Shown: positions 54,627 through 64,000, counted from the first letter of the stretch. The stretch is 64,000 bases of DNA from Reinekea blandensis MED297 (GCF_000153185.1 NZ_CH724152.1:477116-541115); one strand, 5' to 3'. Numbers and translations: made by a program. The notes: generated by a model from the letters alone, not told the origin.

Positions 54627-56744
54627 ATGGAACACATCAGAATTGAACAGGATCACCATGGCATTGCCCACCTCATTCTCGATCGGCACGAAGGTTCAGC
54701 GAACCTGATGGACCCGGCGTTTACTGAAGCGTTTGTTCAGGCGGTTGATCAGTTGGAAACACTGGAATCCTTAACCGGTGTCTTGGTTGAGTCGACCAAA
54801 ACGACATTTTTTGCCGGTGGTGATCTGACCTTGTTGTCACAGGTTACCGAAGCCAACGCGCAGGATGTCGAAGCCTTGCTGGACTCCCTGAAGGCAAGTT
54901 TCATCCGGCTTGAACGACTGGGCAAGCCGGTCGTCGCATGTTTGGAAGGCAGTGCTTTAGGCGGTGGATTTGAACTGGCCTTGGCCTGTCATCATCGGAT
55001 TGCATTGAATCATCCAAAGGTAAAAATCGGTCTGCCGGAAGTGAATCTGGGCTTGCTCCCCGGTGCGGGTGGCATCAGCCGGGTGACGCGGTTGCTTGGG
55101 CTGGAAAAGGCCATTCCATTTTTAACAGAGGGGCGAACCCATTCTGTCGCCTCGGCGCATGCGCAAGGGCTCATCCATGAGCTGGCAGACAGTGCCGAAG
55201 CTCTGAAAGCGCAAGCCATCGATTGGATAAAAGCCAACCCGTCACCACGGGCACCCTGGGATGAGAAAGGCTTTAAGTTACCCGGCGGAAAGCCGAACTC
55301 ACCGAAAATCGCCCAGATGTTGTCCATTGCCCCGGCGATGATCCTTAAGAAAACCCAGGGCTGTTATCCGGCCGCGAACGCGATTCTTTCGGCGGCGGTT
55401 GAAGGCGCGACGCTGTCGATTGAAGCGGCGGGCCGAATCGAAACCCGGTACTTCATGCCTCTGGCGTTAGGCCCGGTTTCGAAGAGCCTGATCGGCACGA
55501 TGTTCTTCGGCAAAAACGCGATTGAAAGTGCCGCCCGTAAACAGCTGGACGGCAACCGTCAGTTTAACCGCATTGGTGTGGTGGGTGCCGGGATGATGGG
55601 TGCCGGCATTGCCTGGGCTTGTGCATCCAAAGGTTTGCCGGTGGTGCTGGTCGATACCGAACAATCCCGTGCCGAGCAGGGCAAAGGCTATTCAGAACGG
55701 TTGGTTGCCAAACGGTTTGAGCGGGGCCGGCTCAGCGCCGAAGAAGGGACGGCTTTGTTGAATCGGATCACCCCGACAGAGTCCATGAGCGAACTGGCTG
55801 AATGCGATCTGGTGATTGAAGCGGTCTTTGAAGATCGTGCATTGAAAGCGGATGTTTATCAGCTCATTCAGTCTGTGGTCAGTCCCGAAACCATCATTGC
55901 GTCCAATACGTCCACATTGCCCATCAGTTCGCTGGCGGGCATGGTGGATCGTCCTGATCAGTTTATCGGTCTGCATTTCTTTTCGCCGGTCGACAAAATG
56001 CCGCTATTGGAAATTATTCGTGGTGAGCAAACATCTAAGTCGACGGTTAATGCAGCGTTGGCCTTCAGTCATCAGATCACTAAAACGCCGATTGTGGTGA
56101 ACGACGGTCGGGGCTTTTACACCTCACGTGTGTTTAAACAGTTCACCTACGAAGGCATGGCGATGTTGGCCGAAGGTGTTCCGGCGGCTGCCATTGAAAA
56201 CGCCGCATGGCTGGCCGGCTACCCGGTCGGGCCGCTTGCCGTCAGTGATGAAGTGACGCTGACGTTGATGGACCGAATCCGCACCCAAACCCGAAAAGAC
56301 CTGGAAACCGAAGGTAAGACTTATCAACCGCACCCGGGCGATGCGGTGATTGATCGCATGCTCGAATTGAATCGTGTCAGTAAAGCCGGCGGTGCCGGTT
56401 TTTATGAGTATCCGGCATCGGACAAAAAGACGCTTTGGCCAGGACTCGTTGAGCACTTTGGTGGACAGCAGGCGGTGGATGTCACGGTGTTAAAAGAGCG
56501 TTTTCTGTTTGCGCAAACGATCGAATCCTTACAAGCCATGAAAGAAGGCGTCGTAACCTCGGCCAATGAAGCCAATATCGGCTCCATTCTTGGCTTGGGT
56601 TTTCCGGCCTGGACCGGTGGTGCTTTGAACTACGTCAAACATTGGGGGCGCAGCGGTTTTATGCAGCGAGCGGAGGTGCTTGAAGCGCAATACGGTACGC
56701 GATTCTCCGTTCGGGGATTGGAATCCATTTTAAAACGGTTATAG
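54627..56744 (+). CDS. Bifunctional enoyl-CoA hydratase / 3-hydroxyacyl-CoA dehydrogenase
   Basis: 705 residues. The N-terminal crotonase domain (about 1-190) has GSALGGGFELALACHHRIA and GLPEVNLGLLPGAGG. It is followed by an NAD-binding dehydrogenase (GVVGAGMMGAGIAWACA, about 315) and C-terminal HCDH domains (GLHFFSPVDKMPLLEI, VVNDGRGFYTSR). This is the FadB/FadJ arrangement. I use the ATG at 54627, with GGGGGTG just upstream; a GTG two codons earlier overlaps the thiolase stop. Confidence 0.94.
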   Translation: MEHIRIEQDHHGIAHLILDRHEGSANLMDPAFTEAFVQAVDQLETLESLTGVLVESTKTTFFAGGDLTLLSQVTEANAQDVEALLDSLKASFIRLERLGKPVVACLEGSALGGGFELALACHHRIALNHPKVKIGLPEVNLGLLPGAGGISRVTRLLGLEKAIPFLTEGRTHSVASAHAQGLIHELADSAEALKAQAIDWIKANPSPRAPWDEKGFKLPGGKPNSPKIAQMLSIAPAMILKKTQGCYPAANAILSAAVEGATLSIEAAGRIETRYFMPLALGPVSKSLIGTMFFGKNAIESAARKQLDGNRQFNRIGVVGAGMMGAGIAWACASKGLPVVLVDTEQSRAEQGKGYSERLVAKRFERGRLSAEEGTALLNRITPTESMSELAECDLVIEAVFEDRALKADVYQLIQSVVSPETIIASNTSTLPISSLAGMVDRPDQFIGLHFFSPVDKMPLLEIIRGEQTSKSTVNAALAFSHQITKTPIVVNDGRGFYTSRVFKQFTYEGMAMLAEGVPAAAIENAAWLAGYPVGPLAVSDEVTLTLMDRIRTQTRKDLETEGKTYQPHPGDAVIDRMLELNRVSKAGGAGFYEYPASDKKTLWPGLVEHFGGQQAVDVTVLKERFLFAQTIESLQAMKEGVVTSANEANIGSILGLGFPAWTGGALNYVKHWGRSGFMQRAEVLEAQYGTRFSVRGLESILKRL

Positions 56745-56809
56745 CCAACCTGAAGGCAATTTTGCTAAGTCCGAAAAAAGACGCAACCCGACAATAATAA
56801 GAGGCAACA

Positions 56810-57958
56810 ATGAAAGCACGCAGTGTTTACGACAGCTATCACGACATGTTCCGAACCGATGTACGTAAGTTTCTTGAGACCGAAGCCATTCCGCATCTGG
56901 AGGCCTGGGAAGCTCAGGGTCATGTCGATCGCAGCATCTGGGAAAAAGCCGGTGAGTTAGGGTTTTTGTGTCCGACCATGCCCGAAGAACTTGGCGGCGT
57001 CGGTGGTGATTTTCGTTTTAATTCGGTCATCGATGAAGAAATTTATCGTGCCGGTCTCACCGGTATTGGCTTCGGCTTACACTCGGATATCGCGGCACCT
57101 TACATTTTGCATTACGGTTCAGAAACCCAAAAAGAAACCTACCTGCCGGCCATGGCGCGCGGCGAAAAAATCGCCGCCATTGCTATGACCGAGCCGGGTA
57201 CCGGCTCGGATTTGCAAGGCATCAAAACCAATGCCGTGTTGAAAAACGGTCGTTGGATTCTCAACGGCAGTAAGACGTTCATCACCAATGGCTATATGGC
57301 CGACGTGGTGATCGTGGTGGCAAAAACCGATCCGGAAGCCGGCTCGAAAGGCTTCAGTCTGTTCCTGGTCGACGCCGATACCGCTGGTTTCGAGAAGGGG
57401 CAGCCGCTGAAAAAGGTCGGCATGAAAGCGCAGGATACCTGCGAACTGTTCTTTAACGACTGCTCACTCGACGAGACACAGTTGCTCGGGGAACGCGGAC
57501 AGGGGTTGCGGTATTTGATGCAGGAACTGCCACAGGAGCGGCTCAGCGTTGCCGTCGGTGCTGTGGCCCATGCGCGCAGCCTGGTCGATCAGACGCTGGC
57601 GTACGCGAAAGAACGCAATGCCTTTGGTAAGCCCATTGCTGCGTTTCAGAACACACAGTTCAAACTGGCCGAACTCGACAGCGAAGTCACCATGATGCAG
57701 GTGTTCATTGACCAGTGCCTGGCGTGGCATGTCGAAGGTGAGTTGGATGCCGTCATGGCCGCCAAAGCTAAGTATCTGTCGACCGATCTGCAATGCAAGG
57801 TCGCCGACGAGTGTGTTCAGCTACACGGTGGCTATGGCTACATGTGGGAGTATCCGGTCGCCCGAGGTTGGGCCGACGCGCGGGTGCAACGCATCTATGC
57901 CGGCACCAACGAAATCATGAAACTGATCATCAGTCGTGACCTGCTGGAACGGTCATGA
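56810..57958 (+). CDS. Acyl-CoA dehydrogenase
   Basis: 382 residues. Flavin-dependent first step of beta-oxidation: AIAMTEPGTGSDLQGIKT and WILNGSKTFITNG near the substrate and FAD, ERNAFGKPIAAFQNTQFKLAELD and a C-terminal YEYPVARGWADARVQRIYAGTNEIMK-like segment (written YMWEYPVARGWADARV, then RIYAGTNEIMKLII). Chain-length specificity cannot be told. It overlaps the next gene by 4 bp. Confidence 0.94.
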   Translation: MKARSVYDSYHDMFRTDVRKFLETEAIPHLEAWEAQGHVDRSIWEKAGELGFLCPTMPEELGGVGGDFRFNSVIDEEIYRAGLTGIGFGLHSDIAAPYILHYGSETQKETYLPAMARGEKIAAIAMTEPGTGSDLQGIKTNAVLKNGRWILNGSKTFITNGYMADVVIVVAKTDPEAGSKGFSLFLVDADTAGFEKGQPLKKVGMKAQDTCELFFNDCSLDETQLLGERGQGLRYLMQELPQERLSVAVGAVAHARSLVDQTLAYAKERNAFGKPIAAFQNTQFKLAELDSEVTMMQVFIDQCLAWHVEGELDAVMAAKAKYLSTDLQCKVADECVQLHGGYGYMWEYPVARGWADARVQRIYAGTNEIMKLIISRDLLERS

Positions 57959-58971
57959 AACCTCTTACTGGCTATACGTTGCTGGACTTCAGTCCGTTGT
58001 TGCCCGGACCGTGGGCCAGTGAACAACTGCGGCAACTGGGGATGCGGGTGATTCGTATTGAATCGCCCAGGCATCCTGATCTGTTGCGAACCTACCCCAA
58101 TGCGTTTCGTGATATTAACGCCGACAAGGAGACCTGGGTGCTGGATTTGAAAGCGCCCGGTGCGGTCGATGAAGTTAAAGCGCGATTGCCCGATATCGAT
58201 GTGATTTTGGAAGCATTCCGGCCCGGTGTCATGTCGCGCCTCGGATTAGGCTATGACCAATTGATAGCCGACTTTCCTGAACTGGTGTATTGCTCATTGA
58301 CCGGTTATGGACAATCGGGCCCGCTGGCGAACACCGCCGGCCACGATCTGAATTTTCAGGCACTGGCCGGATTACTCAGTTATCAGGGTGGTACCGAACC
58401 TGTGCCAACCTCGGTTCAGGTCGCGGATATCGCCGGTGGCAGTTACCCGGCTATGGTCGGTATTCTGTCGGCTTTGCTGGCGCGCGAGCGCACCGGGCAA
58501 GGTCAGTATATTGATATCAGCATGGCTGATGGCGCGCTTGCTCTGAACGCCATGGCGGCCAGTGAAACGCTCGGCGGACAGGCGCCGCCGCAAGCCCGAG
58601 CCGGGGTGCTGAACGGCGGTGGTTTTTATGGCTGTTATCGCTGCCGTGATGGCCGGTATCTGGCCTTTGGTGGGCTGGAACCGAAGTTTTTTAGCGTCTT
58701 GTGCGAAGGCTTGGAACGCCCTGATTGGGTAAGCCGGTTTGCCGATTTTTCCCCGGCCACACAACAGGCGTTGCGTGAAGATTTACAGGCCCTCTTTGTA
58801 ACGCGTGACCGTGCGGATTGGTTGCGTCGCTTGCCCGAGGATTGCTGTTTATCGCCGGTGCTCGATTTACGACAGGCGTTAAGTCATCCTCAGTTTGTGG
58901 CGCGTGGTGCAATAACCGACAGCGGTAAAGTGTCAGTGCCGGTACAGTTTCGTGAACGTCCGTCGTCCTAA
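57955..58971 (+). CDS. CaiB/BaiF-family protein, alpha-methylacyl-CoA racemase-like
   Basis: 338 residues, shorter than type III CoA-transferases (~400) and close to alpha-methylacyl-CoA racemase. The segment PLANTAGHDLNFQALAGLLS parallels the racemase GHD motif, and DISMADGALAL and EAFRPGVMSRLGLGYDQL are family landmarks. It would make 2-methyl-branched acyl-CoAs available to the upstream dehydrogenase by epimerising C2. A CoA-transferase role is the alternative. Confidence 0.88.
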   Translation: MKPLTGYTLLDFSPLLPGPWASEQLRQLGMRVIRIESPRHPDLLRTYPNAFRDINADKETWVLDLKAPGAVDEVKARLPDIDVILEAFRPGVMSRLGLGYDQLIADFPELVYCSLTGYGQSGPLANTAGHDLNFQALAGLLSYQGGTEPVPTSVQVADIAGGSYPAMVGILSALLARERTGQGQYIDISMADGALALNAMAASETLGGQAPPQARAGVLNGGGFYGCYRCRDGRYLAFGGLEPKFFSVLCEGLERPDWVSRFADFSPATQQALREDLQALFVTRDRADWLRRLPEDCCLSPVLDLRQALSHPQFVARGAITDSGKVSVPVQFRERPSS

Positions 58972-60083
58972 TCGGCTAACGTCGTGACGAGGTTTTCGAT
59001 TTCGGTACGGTGAGACGTTAACGCGGCGACACAGTCAGGGTCGAGCTTACCGGCGTCCACCAGTGCGTCGAGTTCTTTCAGTGCGTCTTCAACCGGCCAC
59101 GGGTCTTTGTAGGGTCGCCGGCTGGTCAGCGCATCGAAGATATCGGCGACGGTAATGATGCGACCGACAATCGAAATCTCATCGCCTTTGAGCCCGGCCG
59201 GATACCCTGAGCCGTCGAGCATCTCATGATGGTGCGCCACAATGTCGAGCATCAGTTGCGAATCGTTCAGGCTTTGCAGTTGATAATCGCTGAGCACTTT
59301 TTGGATGATCGATACCCCCTTATCGACATGCGTTTCGATTTCTTTGCGTTCATCCGGGTCAAGGTGACCGGGTTTTAACAGAATGCTATCGGGCACGCCA
59401 ATTTTGCCAATGTCATGCAGTGGCGCAAACAGGAAAATATGTTCGATGGTCTCATCGCTCAGATGGTATTTTTCTTTAATGTGCCGCGCGATCAGACGGG
59501 AAAGATACGCCATTCGGTCCAGGTGCCGACCGGTCTCGAAATCCCGTAGGTGGGCAAAGTCCCGCGCAGCCTTAGCCGTCGCGAGCAGTGATCGGACCGC
59601 TGCGATCTCTGACGTGACCAACATGATGACCAGATTCCCCAGCAACAATAAATCCCGCTGCACTCGGTCGGTAAACGCACTTTCAGTGCAGGAGTCAAAA
59701 AAGAGGAAACCGACAAAGTTGCCAGCGGCGTACATCGGAATGGTAAATGAGGATTGATAGTCCTGATCGAGAAGCCAGTCTGAATGTTCGACACCGTGAC
59801 CAACACTCTCCGCAATACGGTCAATGACCCGGGTCTCCCTGCGTTCGAACAATTTTTTTAACGACTGGCTTTTCGACAGCTTATATTCATAGCCCTCGAT
59901 GGCCTGACCTTTCTTGGTACTGTTGACGAAGGTTTTCAGTAAATCGGTTTTCTCGTCGTAGATGGCACAGGCAATGCGGTCAACGACAGGAACTTTTTCA
60001 ATGATGCTGTTATGCAGGCTCTCTAACCGAGTCGTCAGGGAGTCTTCGTTCGCGAGGATGTTCAGAAGTTCGTTATCAGGCAT
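58968..60083 (-). CDS. GAF/HD-GYP c-di-GMP phosphodiesterase-like protein
   Basis: 371 residues. A GAF-like sensor (about 30-160) is followed by a canonical HD-GYP domain: LHDIGKIGVPDSILLKPG, HHEMLDGSGYPAGLKG, ITVADIFDALTSRRPYK. It should hydrolyse c-di-GMP. It is convergent with the racemase-like gene (4-bp overlap). The diguanylate cyclase gene lies just upstream on the same strand. Confidence 0.93.
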   Translation of the reverse strand: MPDNELLNILANEDSLTTRLESLHNSIIEKVPVVDRIACAIYDEKTDLLKTFVNSTKKGQAIEGYEYKLSKSQSLKKLFERRETRVIDRIAESVGHGVEHSDWLLDQDYQSSFTIPMYAAGNFVGFLFFDSCTESAFTDRVQRDLLLLGNLVIMLVTSEIAAVRSLLATAKAARDFAHLRDFETGRHLDRMAYLSRLIARHIKEKYHLSDETIEHIFLFAPLHDIGKIGVPDSILLKPGHLDPDERKEIETHVDKGVSIIQKVLSDYQLQSLNDSQLMLDIVAHHHEMLDGSGYPAGLKGDEISIVGRIITVADIFDALTSRRPYKDPWPVEDALKELDALVDAGKLDPDCVAALTSHRTEIENLVTTLAD

Positions 60084-60243
60084 TGGGCACGCTCACTTTG
60101 TGTGTGACCTTTGCGGTCGACGAATCGACCACTTCCTGAGGCAGTCTAGCTAAAACTGTCGATTCTACCCAAAATGAATAAGGTGCCCGTTGTTTTGGTG
60201 ACCAATGGCCGGTGTTTGAGAGAGAGTCGTCCGGCCGCAGCGC

Positions 60244-61191
60244 TTATTTGGACGGCGATTTTGGCAGGGTACCATCAAACAGAACAACGCAGTTGCGACC
60301 GCGGGATTTGGCGCGATACAAGGCAATATCCGCTTCTTTGTAAAGCTGCTCAAACCCAGTTGCATTTGTTCGGGTCGTGACGCCAAACGACAAACGCAGC
60401 ACGACCGGCTGATTTTCAATAAGAAAGGGAGACGACTCGACCGCTAAACGGATGCGATCACAGACGTCCACGGCCGATTCCTGCTCTGTTTCACGCAGAA
60501 AGATGGCAAACTCATCACCACCAATGCGCCCTAACGTGTCGTAGGGGCGAAGATGCGATGACACCACATCGGCCACATGAATCAGTGCCTGATCGCCAAC
60601 CTGATGACCGTAACGATCGTTAATGGGTTTGAATAAATCGAGGTCGAGCAGGGCAAAGGAAGCGGGTGTTTCATAGCGTCGGCAGCGATCGAGTTCCCGT
60701 TCAACGGTTTGAATAAACCCACGCCGGTTGGCCACATGCGTCAGCTCATCGGTTTGCGCGATTTCACTTAAAGTTTCGACAGAGCTCTCTAACTGTTGCA
60801 ACGACAGTTTCAGTTTAGTGATGTCCTTCATCTGAACCATCAGTTCATTGGCATCGTTCAACTGTTCCGAGATCAGAAACCATCGACCATCGTACAAATC
60901 GACTTCAAAATGCCGGAACTGACGAGTGCGCCGCACAGTTCGGGTATACGCTAAAAAGGGGCCAACGTCGGGGCTGTCAATTTTGGTGCCGATGCGATGC
61001 GCATGGCAATGTCGGATCAGCGCATCAAAGGTAATGCCGAGCAGGTCTTTAATGGGTGTCCGGTATAAGTCCGCAAAGGCGGGGTTGCAGTAGATGAGCT
61101 GATCTTCACTGGAATAGACGGCATACCCATCCCGACTGTCGTGGATAAAGTCATACAGCAGCACTGACTCGGAGCGTGAGACATCGGGCAT
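60244..61191 (-). CDS. PAS-GGDEF diguanylate cyclase
   Basis: About 315 residues. A PAS-like domain (about 10-125) is followed by a GGDEF domain with an intact active site (GRIGGDEFAIF) and an RxxD inhibitory site (RPYD) five residues before it. It synthesises c-di-GMP and should be product-inhibited. I use the ATG at 61191; an upstream open frame to 61287 has no PAS-like sequence. It is paired with the HD-GYP gene downstream. Confidence 0.92.
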   Translation of the reverse strand: MPDVSRSESVLLYDFIHDSRDGYAVYSSEDQLIYCNPAFADLYRTPIKDLLGITFDALIRHCHAHRIGTKIDSPDVGPFLAYTRTVRRTRQFRHFEVDLYDGRWFLISEQLNDANELMVQMKDITKLKLSLQQLESSVETLSEIAQTDELTHVANRRGFIQTVERELDRCRRYETPASFALLDLDLFKPINDRYGHQVGDQALIHVADVVSSHLRPYDTLGRIGGDEFAIFLRETEQESAVDVCDRIRLAVESSPFLIENQPVVLRLSFGVTTRTNATGFEQLYKEADIALYRAKSRGRNCVVLFDGTLPKSPSK

Positions 61192-61340
61192 AGAGTTTTC
61201 GTGTTGAGTGTTGGCCTGAACGGAGTGTAGTGCACTTTTCTGCGAGATGAACGTAAAAACAGTGTACGAACGTAAGGAAATGGCCAAATGGTCGGGCGAT
61301 GGGGAAGCATCAGATCTTCTGGTGCGGCTTCTCCCCGTAA

Positions 61341-61372
61341 AAAAGCCAGCGGTCTGACGACGGCTGGCTTTG
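61341..61372. terminator. Intrinsic terminator between the GGDEF and DUF4382 genes
   Basis: AAAAGCCAGC (61341-61350) pairs with GCTGGCTTT (61363-61371) around a 12-nt loop. A-rich and T-rich flanks suggest it can work on both strands. It terminates the DUF4382 gene, which ends at 61394. Confidence 0.75.
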
Positions 61373-61393
61373 ATTTGTTGTGAGTCGAACAGA

Positions 61394-62272
61394 TCAGTCG
61401 ACGGTCACTTCGGCGTTAGCAATCGATTTAAACATCAGATCGTCGTCGGCTTCTAAATCTTCAAGGTCGGCATTACACGTCAGTGCAACCGTATAATCAC
61501 CGACGGTCAACGGTGCGGTTTCATATTGATAGCGGCCGTCGGACTCTTGGTAAACGACCGGCGTCGTGGTCACCGCTTGCGCGCCTTCGGAACCGTAATC
61601 GTCTGGCGTGACATTTTCGCCTTCAAATACATAGATTACGTTGTGCGTGAGCGGATCATTGTCTGAGCAGTTGGTGGTCAGCAGACTCGTGTCAGCAATG
61701 ACTCCGCTGAGCGTTCCGGCTTCGGTGTTGTCGACTATTCGCAGGACGGGCTTCAGTGCGTAACCGTTATTGGTTTCGGCGTTGCCGCGCAGAACTATTG
61801 ATTGGCGGACATCAAAGTCGATGGTGTAACTGGCGCTGCCGTTGGCGGGCACGACGATGTCGGAGTTCAGTTTCAGACCGGTCTGGGCGCCACTGGGAAT
61901 GGTCAGCTCATACTGACCGCTCGTTTCATCCAGCACGATGTATTGGTCCAGCTCACCATCATCGTCGGTATGCAGGTTCAGCCGGACCTTGTAGCGGCCA
62001 GCGGCGACTTCTTCGTCCTGAAACAGGTCGAATGTTTCACCCGACTGCAAGGTTAACAGATCGATTTTCTCCGGTGTTTCCAGGTCGTAATCGACCCAGC
62101 CACCGTCTTCAAAGTTCAGTGACACACCTTTCACGGTGACAACCACTTCCAGCGCTTCGTCAACCGGAGCATCGGTCAGTTTGAGCGACAGTGAACCGGT
62201 TTCACCATCGTCGATCAGATTACACCCGGCCAGGGCGGCGGTGCAGGACAAGGCAAGTAACGTCTTTTTCAT
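61394..62272 (-). CDS. DUF4382 lipoprotein
   Basis: 292 residues. The signal peptide ends in the lipobox LAGC. The N-terminal DUF4382 domain (GSLSLKLTDAPVDEALEVVVTVKGVSLNF, then IDLLTLQSGETFDLFQDEEVAAGRYKVRL) and an acidic beta-rich C-terminal domain (from about 180) make a surface or periplasmic protein. The function is unknown. Confidence 0.88.
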   Translation of the reverse strand: MKKTLLALSCTAALAGCNLIDDGETGSLSLKLTDAPVDEALEVVVTVKGVSLNFEDGGWVDYDLETPEKIDLLTLQSGETFDLFQDEEVAAGRYKVRLNLHTDDDGELDQYIVLDETSGQYELTIPSGAQTGLKLNSDIVVPANGSASYTIDFDVRQSIVLRGNAETNNGYALKPVLRIVDNTEAGTLSGVIADTSLLTTNCSDNDPLTHNVIYVFEGENVTPDDYGSEGAQAVTTTPVVYQESDGRYQYETAPLTVGDYTVALTCNADLEDLEADDDLMFKSIANAEVTVD

Positions 62273-62591
62273 AGCTCTCTCCAGCTGTTGTGCATGACTG
62301 CGGCTTGCAGCCTGGGGGCTTCAAGCCGGCCCCGAAAAACTGTGACCAAGTATAGTCGCCTGAAATGACCGCGCAGCGAACTGAACCCCGTTCAAAAGCA
62401 GCGTTGGGTTTTCAGCGAGACGGCGTTCTCACTGTGAAAATTCATGGCGCTCAGAGTGTGAAACGGTTGGCAGGTTGGCACATCCATGCACATGGTGGAT
62501 AAAGGTGTTGTGGAATGGCCATGGCGTGGATGAAGGACGCGTTGATAAGCGTTAGGCTGTTCACCATCGTCCTCACTGATGGAGCTGATGC
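62273..62591. promoter_or_regulatory. 319-bp divergent gap before the GH32 gene
   Basis: It contains promoters for both flanking genes by position, but no hexamer pair stands out. A tandem GGTTGGCA repeat lies at 62465-62480. No gene is visible. Confidence 0.25.
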
Positions 62592-64000
62592 ATGAGCCAG
62601 CATGACCGTTACCGCCCTCAGGTGCATTTCACCCCGCCGGCCAACTGGATGAACGACCCCAATGGCTGCCTGGTTCACAATGGCGTTTATCACCTCTTTT
62701 ACCAGTATCACCCGGGCAGTCTGCAATGGGGGCCGATGCACTGGGGCCATGCCACCAGTACCGATCTTTTGCACTGGACTCATCAGCCGGTGGCGCTGTA
62801 CCCGGATCCGCAACTGGGGATGGCATTTTCCGGGTCGGCGATCAATGACCGGGAAAACGTCAGTGGCCTGTTCGATGACGAACACGGCCTATTGGCGTTT
62901 TATACCGCGCATCGGGACTCCCCGGATGGGCAGGATGCCTTGCAGCAACAGTGCCTGGCTGTCAGTTACGATCAGGGACAGACCTGGATTCCTTATGAAG
63001 GCAATCCGGTTGTGCCGAACCCCGGTGTTAAAGATTTTCGCGACCCGAAAGTGTTTTTTCACACGCCCAGTCAGCATTGGGTAATGGTGGTGGTCGCCGG
63101 GCAGCAGGTGCACTTCTATCGATCCGGTAACCTTCGTGATTGGCAGTTCAGTGGGACCTTCGGTAAATATCAGGGGCACGACTCGGTGGTTTGGGAATGT
63201 CCGGATCTGCTTGAGTTATCTGATGAACAGGGCAACCGACACTGGGTGCTCTTTGTCAGTGGCGTCACTCCGGCCGATGAGCCGTTTCCGCCGATGCAGT
63301 ATTTTGTTGGTCATTTCGATGGCCATACCTTTACCGAAACCCAACCGCATTCTGATGTGAATCGTGTGGATGCCGGTGCCGACTTTTATGCCGCACAATC
63401 GTTTCACGGGACCGTTGATCACGATGGCCGGTCGATATGGATTGCCTGGGCTAATCACTGGACCTATGCCAACGATACGCCGGCGGATTCCTGGCGTGGC
63501 CTGATGTCGTTACCTCGTGAACTGTCCCTGGTCACCCGCCACGGTCAGTTGTGTCTGCGCCAGCAGGTGGTTCGGGAGTTTACCGCACGACTGACAGAGG
63601 CTGTCCGGCACGTCGGCTCGGGCAGATGGATGCTGCCAGTACCAAACAACGCTCAATGGTTTCAACTGAGCATTCCCGCCACGACGCGAAACACCATTCA
63701 GTTTGTGCTCAATAACATCGATGGCGACCGATTGTGTTTGCAATGGCAGCCTGAACTGAAAACCCTCACACTCGATCGGACCGGCATTGCCAGTTCAGCG
63801 TTTCATGAGCGGTTTAACCAACCCTGTCAAGTGGATCTGAGTACCGCCATGACTGACGAGATCGGCTTGGAGGTCTGCTTGATTGTCGATCGGTGCAGTG
63901 CAGAGGTGTTCGCGTTGAATGGGCAGGTGGCGATGACCTGTCAGCTGTTCCCCGAACAACCTTTTGACCGCGCAGAGTTGATTGCGGATGACAACGTCTT
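62592..64000 (+). CDS. GH32 beta-fructosidase (3' end beyond window)
   Basis: About 469 codons are present. The GH32 signature motifs are all visible: nucleophile in NWMNDPNG (about residue 22), RDP in FRDPKVF, acid/base Glu in WECPD. It hydrolyses sucrose, inulin or levan-type fructosides. There is no signal peptide, which favours an intracellular sucrose- or oligofructoside-hydrolase. The ATG has GGAG about seven bases upstream. A typical GH32 of this size would end shortly past the window. Confidence 0.93.
   Translation, partial: MSQHDRYRPQVHFTPPANWMNDPNGCLVHNGVYHLFYQYHPGSLQWGPMHWGHATSTDLLHWTHQPVALYPDPQLGMAFSGSAINDRENVSGLFDDEHGLLAFYTAHRDSPDGQDALQQQCLAVSYDQGQTWIPYEGNPVVPNPGVKDFRDPKVFFHTPSQHWVMVVVAGQQVHFYRSGNLRDWQFSGTFGKYQGHDSVVWECPDLLELSDEQGNRHWVLFVSGVTPADEPFPPMQYFVGHFDGHTFTETQPHSDVNRVDAGADFYAAQSFHGTVDHDGRSIWIAWANHWTYANDTPADSWRGLMSLPRELSLVTRHGQLCLRQQVVREFTARLTEAVRHVGSGRWMLPVPNNAQWFQLSIPATTRNTIQFVLNNIDGDRLCLQWQPELKTLTLDRTGIASSAFHERFNQPCQVDLSTAMTDEIGLEVCLIVDRCSAEVFALNGQVAMTCQLFPEQPFDRAELIADDNV

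Noticed and set aside
62474-62490. Sigma-54-like promoter (TGGCAC...TGCA) before the GH32 gene
   Set aside because: GG and GC are separated by 9 bases and not the required 10, and the TTGC element is incomplete.
1-64000. CRISPR arrays, tRNA or rRNA genes, insertion sequences
   Set aside because: No regularly spaced repeats, cloverleaf-like segments, rRNA sequence or transposase motifs were seen by eye.

Overview
The window looks like chromosomal DNA of a marine-type gammaproteobacterium. The Oceanospirillales, near Saccharospirillum or Reinekea, are my best guess from gene content (inference only). Supporting this are the carA-carB-greA order known from Pseudomonas and relatives, a bioBFHCD operon, a cydABX-cydDC cluster with a proteobacterial long Q-loop CydA, AidB, a MelR-type regulator, and several c-di-GMP proteins. 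Nearly all genes are closely packed and moderately GC-rich. The exception is about 30.2-33.9 kb, which is visibly richer in A+T.

Layout. 0-1.9 kb: a LacI-type repressor with its own operator-like palindrome, then comF. 2-6.4 kb: biotin operon bioB-bioF-bioH-like-bioC-bioD; bioA is absent. 6.5-8.5 kb: a small flagellar-rod-like protein, an SprA-type HExxH protein and an HTH regulator. 8.5-14.1 kb: a long leader with an apparent attenuator, then carA, carB and greA. 14.1-23.7 kb, mostly minus strand: aidB-like acyl-CoA dehydrogenase, a DUF1801/YdeI protein, a DUF3833 lipoprotein, a zinc-ribbon protein, a DASS transporter, a pseudouridine synthase, dGTPase and a hybrid histidine kinase. 23.8-28.7 kb: radA, an AraC regulator and a Cache/HD-GYP protein. 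28.8-30.2 kb: small accessory genes.

30.2-33.9 kb is an integron-type cassette array. Seven or eight short genes all point the same way and are separated by attC-like sites with TAAC/GTTA cores and imperfect inverted repeats. No integrase gene is in the window, so it fits the CALIN class (cluster of attC sites lacking an integron integrase). The cassettes carry an acetyltransferase, a DUF1801 protein, a VF530 protein and several proteins of unknown role.

34.3-42.4 kb is respiratory and sulfur metabolism: a phosphatase-like/sulfide:quinone oxidoreductase fusion, then cytochrome bd oxidase (cydA, cydB, cydX) and the cydDC exporter behind a convincing FNR/ANR-type promoter. 42.4-44.8 kb: an AraC regulator divergent from an SDR enzyme and a cyclophilin-like protein. 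45-51.7 kb: an alpha-galactoside system (two ABC permeases, a binding protein, MelR-like regulator, GH36 alpha-galactosidase). A 96-nt structured element sits between two near-identical hairpin terminators inside it. 51.8-59 kb: a chemoreceptor-like protein and a beta-oxidation operon ending in an alpha-methylacyl-CoA racemase-like gene. 59-64 kb: HD-GYP and GGDEF proteins, a DUF4382 lipoprotein, and a GH32 beta-fructosidase cut by the window end.

The three signals most worth following are the integrase-less cassette array, the carAB leader with an ORF running through the terminator hairpin, and the three-way-junction element at 48278-48373. All family assignments are from memory of motifs and not from a search.
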